DNA of 64,000 nt, taken from assembly GCF_000620625.1 (NCBI RefSeq), contig NZ_JIAW01000005.1, forward strand, positions 248,001 through 312,000, given 5' to 3'. The first letter of the stretch is position 1. Each line of letters starts with the position of its first letter. The DNA comes from Mycobacterium sp. URHB0044. GTDB lineage: Bacteria > Actinomycetota > Actinomycetes > Mycobacteriales > Mycobacteriaceae. The notes below the pieces were generated by a model, which had not been told where the DNA came from, ran no database searches, and saw only the letters and a program-made list of their open reading frames with translations. The position numbers and the translations under genes are program-made. Below, in pieces: positions 25,542-35,848 of this stretch.

Positions 25542-25960
25542 CCGAGTAACTCGACGGTCAGCGGGTCGCGCTCACCGTCGTAGAACCGTTCGAGAACGGC
25601 GACGAAGTCGCGGTCGTCGTCGGCCACCGCAGCGAACAGCGTCATCGACGATCTCAACTTCAGCGCGTCGACCTGACCCATCACCCGCTCGGCGGAACCG
25701 CCCGGCGCCGCGGCCACCAGTCGCGCGCATTCCCTGATCCGGGGTCCGAGGACGTCGTGGGCGAGGTAGGCCACCGCCTCGTCGCGCGAGCCGATGCCGT
25801 AGTGCTTCGCCGCCGGGCTGCGGCCCAGATCGCGCAGCTGAGGAAAGATGAACCACATCCAGTGGGAGCGTTTGCGTCCGGCGCGCAGCTCGTCGACCAC
25901 GTCCGCGTACACCGGCTCCTGGGCCTCGACGAAACGTGCCAGGTCGTAGGGATCGGCCAT
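25538..25960 (-). CDS. DUF1810 protein (Rv1873 type)
   Basis: 140 aa, with the family signature RKRSHWMWFIFPQLRDLGRS, KHYGI and LRSSMTLFAAV. The fold is all-helical and the function unknown. ATG 25960 begins MADPYDLARFVEAQEP, the normal family start, and the length is standard. The M. tuberculosis homologue Rv1873 lies in the same neighbourhood (from memory), so the gene is part of the conserved skeleton. Confidence 0.9.
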   Translation of the reverse strand: MADPYDLARFVEAQEPVYADVVDELRAGRKRSHWMWFIFPQLRDLGRSPAAKHYGIGSRDEAVAYLAHDVLGPRIRECARLVAAAPGGSAERVMGQVDALKLRSSMTLFAAVADDDRDFVAVLERFYDGERDPLTVELLG

Positions 25961-26034
25961 CACTCCACGGTGCCGCACGGGCGTCGGCTTGTCGACGGCG
26001 CTTGAACATTCGCTGAGTAGGGCGGGTCGATCGA

Positions 26035-26059
26035 CTTTGCAAGCTAGTCTTTGCAACCG
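26035..26059 (+). promoter_or_regulatory. Promoter with direct repeats before the cyclase-homologue gene
   Basis: CTTTGCAA occurs at 26035-26042 and again at 26049-26056. TAGTCT (26045-26050) is a plausible -10, nine bases before ATG 26060, with no ribosome site, so the mRNA is probably near-leaderless. Confidence 0.4.
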
Positions 26060-28258
26060 ATGACGACGCCGCCCGAAACCGCCCCCACGGTCGAGACGAC
26101 CAACCCGACCAACCCGGTCAAGCGGAGTCGTCGACGGCTGTTGTCCCGGGTGAGCATCCAGTCGAAGCTGCTGGTGATGTTGCTCCTCACGAGCATCGTG
26201 TCCGCCGCGATCGTCGGTGCGATCGGCTACCAGTCGGGCCGCAACTCGCTGCGCGCGTCGGCGTTCGACCGGTTGACCGAAATCCGACAGTCGCAGAGCC
26301 GCCAGCTGCAGACCGGGATATCGGATCTCAAGAACTCCCTGGTGATCTACTCGCGGGGCTCTACCGCGACGATGGCGCTCGAGGCGTTCACGGCGGGTTT
26401 CGACCAACTGGGCGCCGCCACCATCGACCCGGGCCAGCAGAAGGCGCTCAACGACTACTACACGAACCGGTTCGCGAGGGACGAGCGCGCGCAGAACGGC
26501 GAGGACGTGGACGTCACCGGCCTGTTGCCCATCGGCAATGCCCAGCGCTACCTGCAGGCGCACTACACGACCCCGTTCGCCGACTACGGCAAGCCGACCG
26601 CGAACTGGGATGCGGCGGTCCGGCTGGACGACGCCGGCGATGGCAGCGCCTGGTCCGCCGCCAGCTCGCGGTTCAACGACTTCTTCCGCGAGATCGTCAC
26701 CCGCTTCGAGTTCGAGGACGCCCTGCTGCTCGATACCCGAGGCAACGTCGTCTACAGCGCCTACAAGGGCGTGGACCTCGGGACCAACATCCAGAACGGC
26801 CCCTTCAAGGGCAGCGAGCTCAACGAGGCGTACACGGGCGCCATGAACTCCAATTCCGTCGACTACGTCGGCATCACGGACTTCGGCGACTACCAGCCGG
26901 CCGATGAACCGACTGCGTGGTTCGTGTCCCCGGTCGGGCCGCTGGACCACGTGGAAGGCGTGCTGGCCCTGCAGTTTCCGATCTCCAAGATCAATCGGCT
27001 GATGACGATGGACCGGCGCTGGGAAGAGTCGGGCATGGGCGCCACGGGCGAGACGTTCATCGTCGGACCCGATGACCTGATGCGGTCCGACTCCCGGCTC
27101 TACATCGAAGACCCGGCGGCCTACAAGCGCGACGTCGTCGACGCGGGCACGCCACCCGACGTCGCCGACGACGCGATCCGCCAGCACGGCACGACCTTGG
27201 TGCAGCCGGTTGCGACGGAAGCGACCAAACTGGCTCAGCGCGGTCAACGCGGCACGCTCGTCGCCGATGACTACCTCGGTCACGAGACGTTGCAGGCCTA
27301 TGCGCCCGCCGACATCCCGGGCCTGCGGTGGAACGTGATCGCCAAGATCGACACCTCGGAGGCCTTCGCCCCGGTGACGGCGTTCACCCGCAGGCTGGTG
27401 TTGTCGACGGTGGCGATCATCTTCGTGGTCTGCATCGCCGCGATGCTGCTCGCACGGCTGTTCGTCCGGCCGATCCGCCGTTTGGAGACCGGCGCCCAGC
27501 AGATCAGCTCCGGCGACTACGGAACCACACTGCCGGTGGCTTCGCGTGACGAATTCGGCGATCTGACAGTCGCATTCAACGACATGAGCCGGAACCTGGC
27601 CATCAAGGAAGACCTACTCAACGAACAGCGGGCGGAGAACGATCGGCTGCTGTTGTCGCTGATGCCCGAACAAGTGGCGGTGCGCTACCGCGAGGGCGAG
27701 GAGACCATCGCCCAGGACCACCAGGACGTCACGGTGATCTTCGCCGATGTCGTCGGCCTCGACGAACTCTCCGCCGACCTGTCCTCCGACGAATCACTGG
27801 CCATCGTCAACAAGCTGGTCCGTCAGTTCGATGCGGCCGCTGACGGCCTCGGCGTCGAGCGGGTGCGCACGCTGCGCAACGGGTACCTCGCCAGCTGCGG
27901 ACTGAACGTGCCACGCATCGACAACGTCAGGCGCACCGTCGACTTCGGCATCGAGATGCAGCGGATCGTCGACCGGTTCAACGGCGAGACGGGCCATTCG
28001 CTCAAGCTGCGGGCAGGCATCGACACCGGCACCGTCAGCAGCGGGCTGGTGGGGCGGGCCAGCCTGGCCTACGACATGTGGGGTGCAGCAGTCGATCTCG
28101 CCTATCAGGCGCAGAGCGGCTCGCCGCAGCCCGGCGTGTACGTCACGTCGCGGGTCTATGACGCGATGCGCGACAGCAGGCAGTTCACCCCCGCGGGTGA
28201 GGTTGGCGTCGGCGACGGCTCCGAACCCATCTGGCGGCTCGTGGAGCGCCAGCCGTGA
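26060..28258 (+). CDS. Membrane HAMP-linked class III nucleotidyl cyclase homologue with degenerate active site (Rv2435c-like)
   Basis: 732 aa. TM1 is at about residues 36-58, followed by a periplasmic sensor region to about 450 (dCache-like), TM2 (VLSTVAIIFVVCIAAMLLA), HAMP (RPIRRLETGAQQIS) and a class III cyclase domain from about 550. Metal ligand D563 is kept (FADVVG), but the second metal Asp is N607 (RTLRNGYLA instead of KTIGDAYMA), and the transition-state Asn and Arg (WGDTVNLASR) are replaced in WGAAVDLAYQ. The domain is therefore likely inactive or altered. GTG of the MscS gene overlaps its stop. Confidence 0.88.
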   Translation: MTTPPETAPTVETTNPTNPVKRSRRRLLSRVSIQSKLLVMLLLTSIVSAAIVGAIGYQSGRNSLRASAFDRLTEIRQSQSRQLQTGISDLKNSLVIYSRGSTATMALEAFTAGFDQLGAATIDPGQQKALNDYYTNRFARDERAQNGEDVDVTGLLPIGNAQRYLQAHYTTPFADYGKPTANWDAAVRLDDAGDGSAWSAASSRFNDFFREIVTRFEFEDALLLDTRGNVVYSAYKGVDLGTNIQNGPFKGSELNEAYTGAMNSNSVDYVGITDFGDYQPADEPTAWFVSPVGPLDHVEGVLALQFPISKINRLMTMDRRWEESGMGATGETFIVGPDDLMRSDSRLYIEDPAAYKRDVVDAGTPPDVADDAIRQHGTTLVQPVATEATKLAQRGQRGTLVADDYLGHETLQAYAPADIPGLRWNVIAKIDTSEAFAPVTAFTRRLVLSTVAIIFVVCIAAMLLARLFVRPIRRLETGAQQISSGDYGTTLPVASRDEFGDLTVAFNDMSRNLAIKEDLLNEQRAENDRLLLSLMPEQVAVRYREGEETIAQDHQDVTVIFADVVGLDELSADLSSDESLAIVNKLVRQFDAAADGLGVERVRTLRNGYLASCGLNVPRIDNVRRTVDFGIEMQRIVDRFNGETGHSLKLRAGIDTGTVSSGLVGRASLAYDMWGAAVDLAYQAQSGSPQPGVYVTSRVYDAMRDSRQFTPAGEVGVGDGSEPIWRLVERQP

Positions 28259-29655
28259 CCAGGGCGGTCGACTCCTCCTGGTTCTACTGGGCGGTCGCCG
28301 TTGCGATCGGGTTGCCGGTCGGATTGGTGATTCTCACCGAAGTGCGTGCCGCCCTCACCCGGCGTGGCAGCGCGTTTGCCCGCCCGATCGGGTTGGTGCG
28401 CAACTACATCCTGCCGTTGGCTGCGTTGCTGTTGCTGCTCGTGAAGGCCACCGAGGTGTCGGCCGAAGCCACCCCGGTTCGCATCGTCGCGACCGTGCTG
28501 GGCTTCGTGCTGCTGGTACTGGTGTTGTCCGGGCTCAATGCGACGCTGTTCCATGGCGCTCCGGAAGGGTCGTGGCGCAAGCGGATTCCGTCGATCTTCC
28601 TCGACGTCGCACGGTTCGTGGTCATCGCGATGGGACTCGCGATCATCTTCTCCTACATCTGGGGTGCCAACGTCGGCGGATTGTTTACCGCACTGGGCAT
28701 CTCGTCGATCGTGCTGGGACTGGCCCTGCAGAACTCGGTCGGCCAGATCATCTCCGGTCTGCTGCTGCTGTTCGAGCAGCCGTTCCAACTGGGCGATTGG
28801 GTGGACACCCCGTCGGCGCGTGGCCGAGTCGTCGAGGTGAACTGGCGGGCCACGCACATCGACACCGGCAGCGGCCTGCAAATCATTCCCAATTCGGTGC
28901 TGGCGGCGGCGTCGTTCACCAACTTGAGCCGGCCTCCCGGCGAGCATTCGATCTCGGTGGTCACCCAATTCGGGCAGACTGACCCGCCCGACGACGTGTG
29001 CGCCCTTCTGGTGCGGGTCGCGACGGCGCTGCCGCACCTGCGACCGGGCGCAATCCCGTCCAGCGTGGTGTCCGGCGCGGGGCAGTACACGACGTCGATC
29101 CCGTTGCGCTCGCCTGCCGACGGCGGCCCCTCGCGCGCGCTGTTCCTGCGCTGGCTCTGGTACGCCGCACGGCGTGCCGACCTGCGCCTGGACGGGATCG
29201 ACGACGACTTCGCCACGCCAGAACGGTTGGAGGCTTCGCTGCGCATCGTCGCGCCCACACTGCGACTCAGCGTCACCGAGCAACAGATCCTGCAGCCGAA
29301 CGTTCGCATCACCCGCTACGGCGCCGACGAGACCATCCAGGCCGCAGGCCAGGTTCCCAAGCGCATGCTGTTCGTGGTCAACGGCCGCGTGCGGCTCGCG
29401 GTGACGGGCGACGACGGCACGGTTCTGCCGGTGCGCATTCTCGAGGAAGGCGACTTCCTTGGGCAGACCGCGTTGACTCGTGAGCCGGTGTCGGCGGCGG
29501 CATGGGCCGTCGACGAGGTCACGGTGCTGCAGATCGAGCGCGACGACGTCGAGGCACTGGTCGCCCGTAAACCCTTGTTGCTGCAGGAGATCGGGCGCGC
29601 CATCGAGGAACGCCGAGCCGACGTGCGCCGGGTATTGGCGGCCGCGGCGGATTAG
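28255..29655 (+). CDS. MscS-type channel with C-terminal cyclic-nucleotide-binding domain (Rv2434c-like)
   Basis: 466 aa. Four N-terminal membrane helices lead to the MscS pore and beta domain (SSIVLGLALQNSVGQIISGL, then FQLGDWVDTP). Residues about 340-455 form a cNMP-binding barrel (MLFVVNGRVRL, ILEEGDFLGQTAL, phosphate-cassette region REPVSAAAWAVDEV). In the phosphate cassette the usual R(T/S)A is not obvious, so ligand binding is uncertain. Start GTG overlaps the cyclase-homologue stop by four bases. A channel gated by or tuned by a cyclic nucleotide is the simplest reading. Confidence 0.9.
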   Translation: MTRAVDSSWFYWAVAVAIGLPVGLVILTEVRAALTRRGSAFARPIGLVRNYILPLAALLLLLVKATEVSAEATPVRIVATVLGFVLLVLVLSGLNATLFHGAPEGSWRKRIPSIFLDVARFVVIAMGLAIIFSYIWGANVGGLFTALGISSIVLGLALQNSVGQIISGLLLLFEQPFQLGDWVDTPSARGRVVEVNWRATHIDTGSGLQIIPNSVLAAASFTNLSRPPGEHSISVVTQFGQTDPPDDVCALLVRVATALPHLRPGAIPSSVVSGAGQYTTSIPLRSPADGGPSRALFLRWLWYAARRADLRLDGIDDDFATPERLEASLRIVAPTLRLSVTEQQILQPNVRITRYGADETIQAAGQVPKRMLFVVNGRVRLAVTGDDGTVLPVRILEEGDFLGQTALTREPVSAAAWAVDEVTVLQIERDDVEALVARKPLLLQEIGRAIEERRADVRRVLAAAAD

Positions 29656-31131
<1,476 letters not shown>

Positions 31132-31145
31132 CTAGCCGCAAGACC

Positions 31146-31183
31146 AGGAAGCCTGCCGTTACCCCCCGAACGGCAGGCTTCCT
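31146..31183 (+). terminator. Hairpin terminator after fbpC
   Basis: A 15-bp perfect stem (arms AGGAAGCCTGCCGTT and its complement) with an 8-base loop starts 14 bp after the fbpC stop and is followed by a short T-rich run (TTCTTG), an intrinsic-type terminator. Confidence 0.85.
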
Positions 31184-31370
31184 TCTTGCGTTCATGTCGA
31201 ACACAAATGTATGTGGCTATCGGCCTTGGGTTTCTATGCATTCGACATGAGCCGAGCCGTGTCCCGTCCGGCTTCGCGTTGATCGTGAAGAGTCGAATTC
31301 TGCTGTTGCCCAGCGCCGTTCAGCGCTCGCACCGGGTTTTGAGTCCGCGAACCGGCCATGGTGCCGTCGG

Positions 31371-31376
31371 TAGCAT
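31371..31376 (+). promoter_or_regulatory. -10 candidate (TAGCAT) for the small secreted protein gene
   Basis: TAGCAT lies about 46 bases upstream of ATG 31423; the resulting leader includes AAGGGA at 31409-31414 as ribosome site. Confidence 0.35.
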
Positions 31377-31422
31377 CGTGACCGTACGAATGAAACCCAC
31401 ACACGAACAAGGGAGTTCGGGA

Positions 31423-31722
31423 ATGAAGACGTTCGGTCGGGCAATCGCCACGGTCGCCATGTCGGCAACGGGCGGTTTGGGTCTCGCTGGTACTGCCGCC
31501 GCCACGCCCAGCGGAAACGATTCCGCGGCCGACACGGTCGCGAAGCTCGAAGCCGAGGGGCACCACGTCCAGCTGAACGGTTCGGCCAACGCTCCGTTGT
31601 CCCAGTGCGATGTCCTGGGCGTGCACGGGTTGAGGAATTCGAACATCGACTCCTCGGGAAGCCGCATCGACGACGACCTCTACACGACGGTCTACGTCGA
31701 CGTGCGTTGCCAGGACGGGTGA
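31423..31722 (+). CDS. Small secreted mycobacterial protein of unknown function
   Basis: 99 aa. A Sec signal (MKTFGRAIATVAMSATGGLG ending AGTAAATP) precedes a mature part of about 70 residues: ADTVAKLEAEGHHVQLNG, APLSQCDVLGVH and TTVYVDVRC. The two cysteines could form a disulfide. Mycobacteria carry families of such proteins (T-I-x-x-L-x-A-x-G-x-x-V-x-x-N pattern, PL...C.V) with no known role. AAGGGA eight bases before ATG 31423 supports the start; upstream open frame is not coding. Confidence 0.8.
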   Translation: MKTFGRAIATVAMSATGGLGLAGTAAATPSGNDSAADTVAKLEAEGHHVQLNGSANAPLSQCDVLGVHGLRNSNIDSSGSRIDDDLYTTVYVDVRCQDG

Positions 31723-31729
31723 TCCGCGG

Positions 31730-33163
31730 CTAGGGGTCGGTCAGTGAACGCAGATAGCCGGCAGTCTCACTCTGGCCGCCATATTCCGCCCAGCCGAGTG
31801 GCGTCGAGTGGTGCTCGGTGTCCTGAATCGAGGGATCCGCACCCAGGGAGATCAGCGTCTTGGCCATCTCGACGTCGTCGTTCCAGGCCGCGCTGTGCAG
31901 CGGTGTGGTGCGTTGGAGGTGGTTGACGTCGAAGCCGAGGTCGACGAGTAGCGTTGCAGCAGCGGTGTTTCCGTGCTCGGCGGCTCGATTGATCAGATCG
32001 GGTGTTCGGGACAGTGCGTTGCTCAACAGTTCCGGACGCGCGGCCGCGAAGGCTCGGTCGCCCCGCATGCACGCGGCCACGAACTCCTGGAAGTCGTCGA
32101 GATCGGTCGACGCGCCGGCGGCCGCCAGGATCTGGGCCACCTCGGTGTGGCCGTGCATCTGTGCCAACTCGTACGGCGTGCGTCCACCGAAGACCGGATG
32201 TGCGCCGATCCCATCGGGGTCGGCGCCGGAATCGAGCAGCAACCTCGCCCGGCGCGGGCCGCCACGCAACGCCGCCGTTGCCAATTCGTCGCGGATCATC
32301 TGCTCCGGCACCGGCAGGGTGGGGCCCAGTCTGTGCTTCCACGGCCCGCCGTCGCCGCGCCCCAGGCCGAACGCCAACAGGACCTCCAGATGCGTGGTGT
32401 CGTCGGACCACGAGCCGCCGAGTCCGAGGTTGTAGAGCGTCTGGCTGTCGTTGGCATTGGCGCCGGCCGACAACAGCAGGCGGGCCAACTCGATGCCCGC
32501 AGGATGCTGCGGTTGATCGCCCTCACCGCCGCCGAAGGCTCCCGTGAGAGCGGTGAACGGCGAGGGCAGCCCGTCCCAGAGAAAGCCGGCATTTGGATCG
32601 GCGCCGTGCTCCAACAACAGCCTCGCGGTGTCGATGTGACGGCCCGCTGGTGAGACGCGCGCGTAACAGAGGTAGAGAAGTGGCTCCCAGTCGAACGGCC
32701 CACCCGACGTGCGGGCCAGCAGAGGATCGTCGTCGAGAGCGGCGCGCATGGCCTCGAACGATCCGGTGGCGGCCATGGTGAAGACGTTGGCGGTGGCGAC
32801 TCCAGGCAGAAACCCCTCCGCCAGTCGGATCCGGCTCGGGTGATCGTCGCCATACGTGAGGCAGGCCAGCCGCAGGAATTCGTCGGGTCCCTGACCGGTG
32901 CTGGCGATCTGGTGCGGCGAACGGCTGTAGCGGCGCACGACGTCGACGTGCTGCTTGAGCTTCGGCCAGCTGGCGAATCCGTACATCCGCGCCGTAATCA
33001 GTTGCGCGTCGGCAAGTTTGACGATCTGCGGGGGTTGCGGGTGATGTTCGGCCACCAGGGCCGCCGCGTCGTCGGCTCCCGCTCTGAGCTGTCTGAGCAG
33101 GGCCTTGGCCTGGTTTCGAAGATGCTCGATGTCGGGATTGTCGGGAAGACGACGAACAGACAC
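31730..33163 (-). CDS. Ankyrin-repeat protein
   Basis: 477 aa, cytosolic. The N-terminal 70 residues (PDIEHLRNQAKALLRQLRAG ... ARMYGFASWPKLKQHV) are a typical helical leader of bacterial ankyrin proteins. About six ankyrin-like units follow, the clearest being TARLLLEHGADPNAG, LARLLLSAGANAND, RARLLLDSGADPDG, TPLHSAAWNDDVEMAKTLIS and TPLGWAEYGGQSE. GTG 33163 follows GGAAGG. It is convergent with the small secreted gene and divergent from lon. A binding role is likely, partner unknown. Confidence 0.9.
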   Translation of the reverse strand: MSVRRLPDNPDIEHLRNQAKALLRQLRAGADDAAALVAEHHPQPPQIVKLADAQLITARMYGFASWPKLKQHVDVVRRYSRSPHQIASTGQGPDEFLRLACLTYGDDHPSRIRLAEGFLPGVATANVFTMAATGSFEAMRAALDDDPLLARTSGGPFDWEPLLYLCYARVSPAGRHIDTARLLLEHGADPNAGFLWDGLPSPFTALTGAFGGGEGDQPQHPAGIELARLLLSAGANANDSQTLYNLGLGGSWSDDTTHLEVLLAFGLGRGDGGPWKHRLGPTLPVPEQMIRDELATAALRGGPRRARLLLDSGADPDGIGAHPVFGGRTPYELAQMHGHTEVAQILAAAGASTDLDDFQEFVAACMRGDRAFAAARPELLSNALSRTPDLINRAAEHGNTAAATLLVDLGFDVNHLQRTTPLHSAAWNDDVEMAKTLISLGADPSIQDTEHHSTPLGWAEYGGQSETAGYLRSLTDP

Positions 33164-33376
33164 GATGGCTTCCTTCCGTCTGCGCCTGTCGTCCGCGTCA
33201 TCAGGCCGGAAAGAAGATGGGCCATGGTGGGTGAAGGATCAGGCGGGCTGAGCCCTTCCCGCGGACCGGTTGCGTCCTGACAACGCTCCAGCATGATATC
33301 GCCGGTCGCGCCGCTTCGGCATGGAGCTGGTTACGACGGATGCGGACCTGCGCCTATTCCGCTCAAGGCGGAGCCG

Positions 33377-33420
33377 GGAACAAAGCCGGGAGCCCATAGG
33401 TTGAGCGCATCAGGTTCAAC
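33377..33420 (+). promoter_or_regulatory. Stress-type promoter of lon with HAIR-like repeat
   Basis: GGAACA (33377-33382) is followed after 17 bases by GTT (33400-33402), the spacing of SigE/SigH promoters. GTTGAGC-N7-GTTCAAC (33400-33420) overlaps the -10 and resembles the HspR element CTTGAGT-N7-ACTCAAG (9 of 14 fixed bases, exact spacer). Confidence 0.5.
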
Positions 33421-33432
33421 TTTGGAGGATTG

Positions 33433-35754
33433 ATGCCCGAACTGATTTCAGTGCCCGTGCTCTTCGTCAGCGAGCCGATCGTGCTGCCAGGAATGGTGGT
33501 GCCCGTCGAACTCGACGACGCCGCCCGTGCCGCCGTCGATGCCGCCCAGGCCAGCGAGAGCGGAAAGCTCTTGATCGCGCCGCGGCTCGACGACCGCTAC
33601 CCCACCTACGGCGTGCTCGCGTCGATCGTGCAGGTGGGACGCATCGCCGGTGGCGGCGCGGCCGCCGTCGTCCGCGGTGAGCGCCGTGCGCACATCGGGT
33701 CGGGAACGACCGGACCCGGTGCCGCGCTGTGGGTGGAGGTGACCGAGGTCGCCGACGCCCCGGTCGACGAGGACACCAAGGCGCTGGCCGGCGAGTACAA
33801 GAAGCTGCTGCTGGCGATGCTGCAACGGCGCGAGGCCTGGCAGATCGTCGACGTGGTCAACAAGATCACCGAGCCGTCCGCGCTGTCCGACACCGCGGGT
33901 TACGCGTCGTACCTGACCGACGTGCAGAAGCGTGAACTGCTGGAGACCGAGGACGTGGGTCGTCGCCTCCAGCTGCTCATCGACTGGACCGGCGATCACC
34001 TGGCCGAGGTCGAGGTCAACGACAAGATCGCCGACGACGTCCGCTCCGGCATGGAGAAGACGCAGAAGGAATTCCTGCTGCGTCAGCAGCTCGCCGCCAT
34101 CCGCAAGGAGCTCGGCGAGGGCGAACCGGACGGGTCCGATGACTACCGCGCCCGCGTGGAGGCTGCCGAGCTGCCCGAGAAGGTTCGCGAGGCGGCGCTG
34201 CGCGAGGTCGGCAAGCTGGAACGCTCCAGCGAGCAGAGCCCCGAGGGCGGCTGGATCCGCACCTGGCTGGACACCGTCCTGGACCTGCCCTGGAACGTCA
34301 CCACCGAGGATTCGGACGACCTGAAGGCCGCCCGCGAAATCCTGGACGCCGATCACCACGGGCTGGAAGACGTCAAGGACCGCATCGTCGAGTACCTGGC
34401 GGTTCGGGCCCGGCGCAGCCAGCGCGGACTGCAGGTCGTCGGCGGGCGGGGATCCGGCGCCGTCATGGTGCTGGCAGGCCCTCCCGGCGTCGGCAAGACG
34501 TCGTTGGGTGAATCCGTGGCGCGGGCCCTGGGCCGCAAGTTCGTGCGCGTCGCCCTTGGTGGCGTGCGCGACGAGGCCGAGATCCGCGGTCACCGGCGCA
34601 CCTATGTCGGCGCACTGCCCGGCCGCATCGTGCGGGCGATCGGCGAAGCGGGGTCGATGAACCCCGTCGTGCTGCTCGACGAGATCGACAAGGTGGGCTC
34701 CGACTACCGCGGCGATCCCTCGGCGGCCCTGCTGGAGGTCTTGGACCCAGCGCAGAACCACACGTTCCGCGACCACTACCTGGAGCTGGATCTGGACCTG
34801 TCCGACGTGGTGTTCCTCGCCACGGCCAACGTCATCGAGAACATCCCGTCGGCGCTGCTGGACCGGATGGAGCTGATCCAGATCGACGGTTACACCGAGG
34901 ACGACAAGGTCGCCATCGCGCGTGACTACCTGCTGCCGAGGCAGGCGGAACGGGCGGCGTTGACGGACGACGAGGTGACGGTTACCGACGCGGCGCTGCG
35001 CAAGATCGCCGCGGACTACACCCGTGAGCCGGGTGTGCGGCAGTTCGAGCGGTTGCTGGCCAAGGCGTTGCGCAAGGCAACGACGAAGCTGGCGGCCGAC
35101 CCCGAACCGCTCGTCATCGATGAGCCGGATCTGGTTGCCTACCTTGGCCGTCCGCGCTTCACGCCGGAATCGGCCGAGCGCACCGCCGTGCCCGGCGTGG
35201 CGACCGGGCTTGCCGTCACCGGCTTGGGCGGCGACGTGCTCTACATCGAGGCCAACGGCAACGATGGCGAGCCGGGGCTGAAGCTCACCGGCCAGCTGGG
35301 TGACGTGATGAAGGAGTCGGCGCAGATCGCGCTGTCCTACGTCCGCGCCCACGCCGAGCACTTGGGCGTCGACCCGAAGGCGCTGGACCGTCAGATCCAC
35401 GTGCACGTGCCCGCGGGTGCGGTGCCCAAGGACGGCCCGTCGGCCGGTGTCACGATGGTCACCGCGCTGGTGTCCATGGCGACCGGGCGGCAGGTGCGCG
35501 GCGACGTCGGCATGACCGGTGAGGTCACGCTGAACGGGCGCGTGCTGCCCATCGGCGGGGTCAAGCAGAAGCTGCTTGCCGCGCAACGGGCCGGCCTGAA
35601 GACCGTCTTCATCCCCCAGCGCAACGAGCCCGACCTGGACGACGTCCCGGCCGAGGTGCTCGAGGCGCTGGAGGTGCGGCCGATGACCGACGTCGCCGAG
35701 ATCGTCGCGCTGGCACTGGAGCCCGCCGCCGAGTCGGCTACCGTCGCAGCCTGA
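33433..35754 (+). CDS. lon: ATP-dependent protease Lon
   Basis: 773 aa, cytosolic AAA+ protease that degrades misfolded and regulatory proteins. Residues 1-190 are the LON substrate domain, Walker A GPPGVGKT is at 349-356, Walker B VVLLDEID follows, and the C-terminal proteolytic domain has catalytic S670 (PKDGPSAGV) and K711 (GGVKQK). GGAGG four bases before ATG 33433 fixes the start. The gene occurs in fast-growing mycobacteria and is missing from M. tuberculosis (from memory). A stress promoter lies upstream and a palindromic element downstream. Confidence 0.97.
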   Translation: MPELISVPVLFVSEPIVLPGMVVPVELDDAARAAVDAAQASESGKLLIAPRLDDRYPTYGVLASIVQVGRIAGGGAAAVVRGERRAHIGSGTTGPGAALWVEVTEVADAPVDEDTKALAGEYKKLLLAMLQRREAWQIVDVVNKITEPSALSDTAGYASYLTDVQKRELLETEDVGRRLQLLIDWTGDHLAEVEVNDKIADDVRSGMEKTQKEFLLRQQLAAIRKELGEGEPDGSDDYRARVEAAELPEKVREAALREVGKLERSSEQSPEGGWIRTWLDTVLDLPWNVTTEDSDDLKAAREILDADHHGLEDVKDRIVEYLAVRARRSQRGLQVVGGRGSGAVMVLAGPPGVGKTSLGESVARALGRKFVRVALGGVRDEAEIRGHRRTYVGALPGRIVRAIGEAGSMNPVVLLDEIDKVGSDYRGDPSAALLEVLDPAQNHTFRDHYLELDLDLSDVVFLATANVIENIPSALLDRMELIQIDGYTEDDKVAIARDYLLPRQAERAALTDDEVTVTDAALRKIAADYTREPGVRQFERLLAKALRKATTKLAADPEPLVIDEPDLVAYLGRPRFTPESAERTAVPGVATGLAVTGLGGDVLYIEANGNDGEPGLKLTGQLGDVMKESAQIALSYVRAHAEHLGVDPKALDRQIHVHVPAGAVPKDGPSAGVTMVTALVSMATGRQVRGDVGMTGEVTLNGRVLPIGGVKQKLLAAQRAGLKTVFIPQRNEPDLDDVPAEVLEALEVRPMTDVAEIVALALEPAAESATVAA

Positions 35755-35764
35755 CAACCGAATA

Positions 35765-35828
35765 GCGCGAGCAGACGCAAATGTCCCCGACACGCCGGTG
35801 AGAATGGGACATTTGCGTCTGCTCGCGC
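35765..35828. repeat. Dispersed palindromic element, copy 2 (after lon)
   Basis: A perfect 23-bp inverted repeat (arms 35765-35787 and 35806-35828, starting GCGCGAGCAGACGC) around an 18-base loop, 10 bp after lon. It shares its outer half with copy 1 at 19170. It may end lon transcription; no U-run follows. Confidence 0.85.
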
Positions 35829-35848
35829 ATGAGAAGGGTGACCACTAG

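Noticed and set aside
33448..35793. Open frame of about 780 codons on the strand opposite lon
   Set aside because: It mirrors the high-GC codons of lon, has no recognisable motif and would need lon to be false; it is a by-product of GC-rich codon use.
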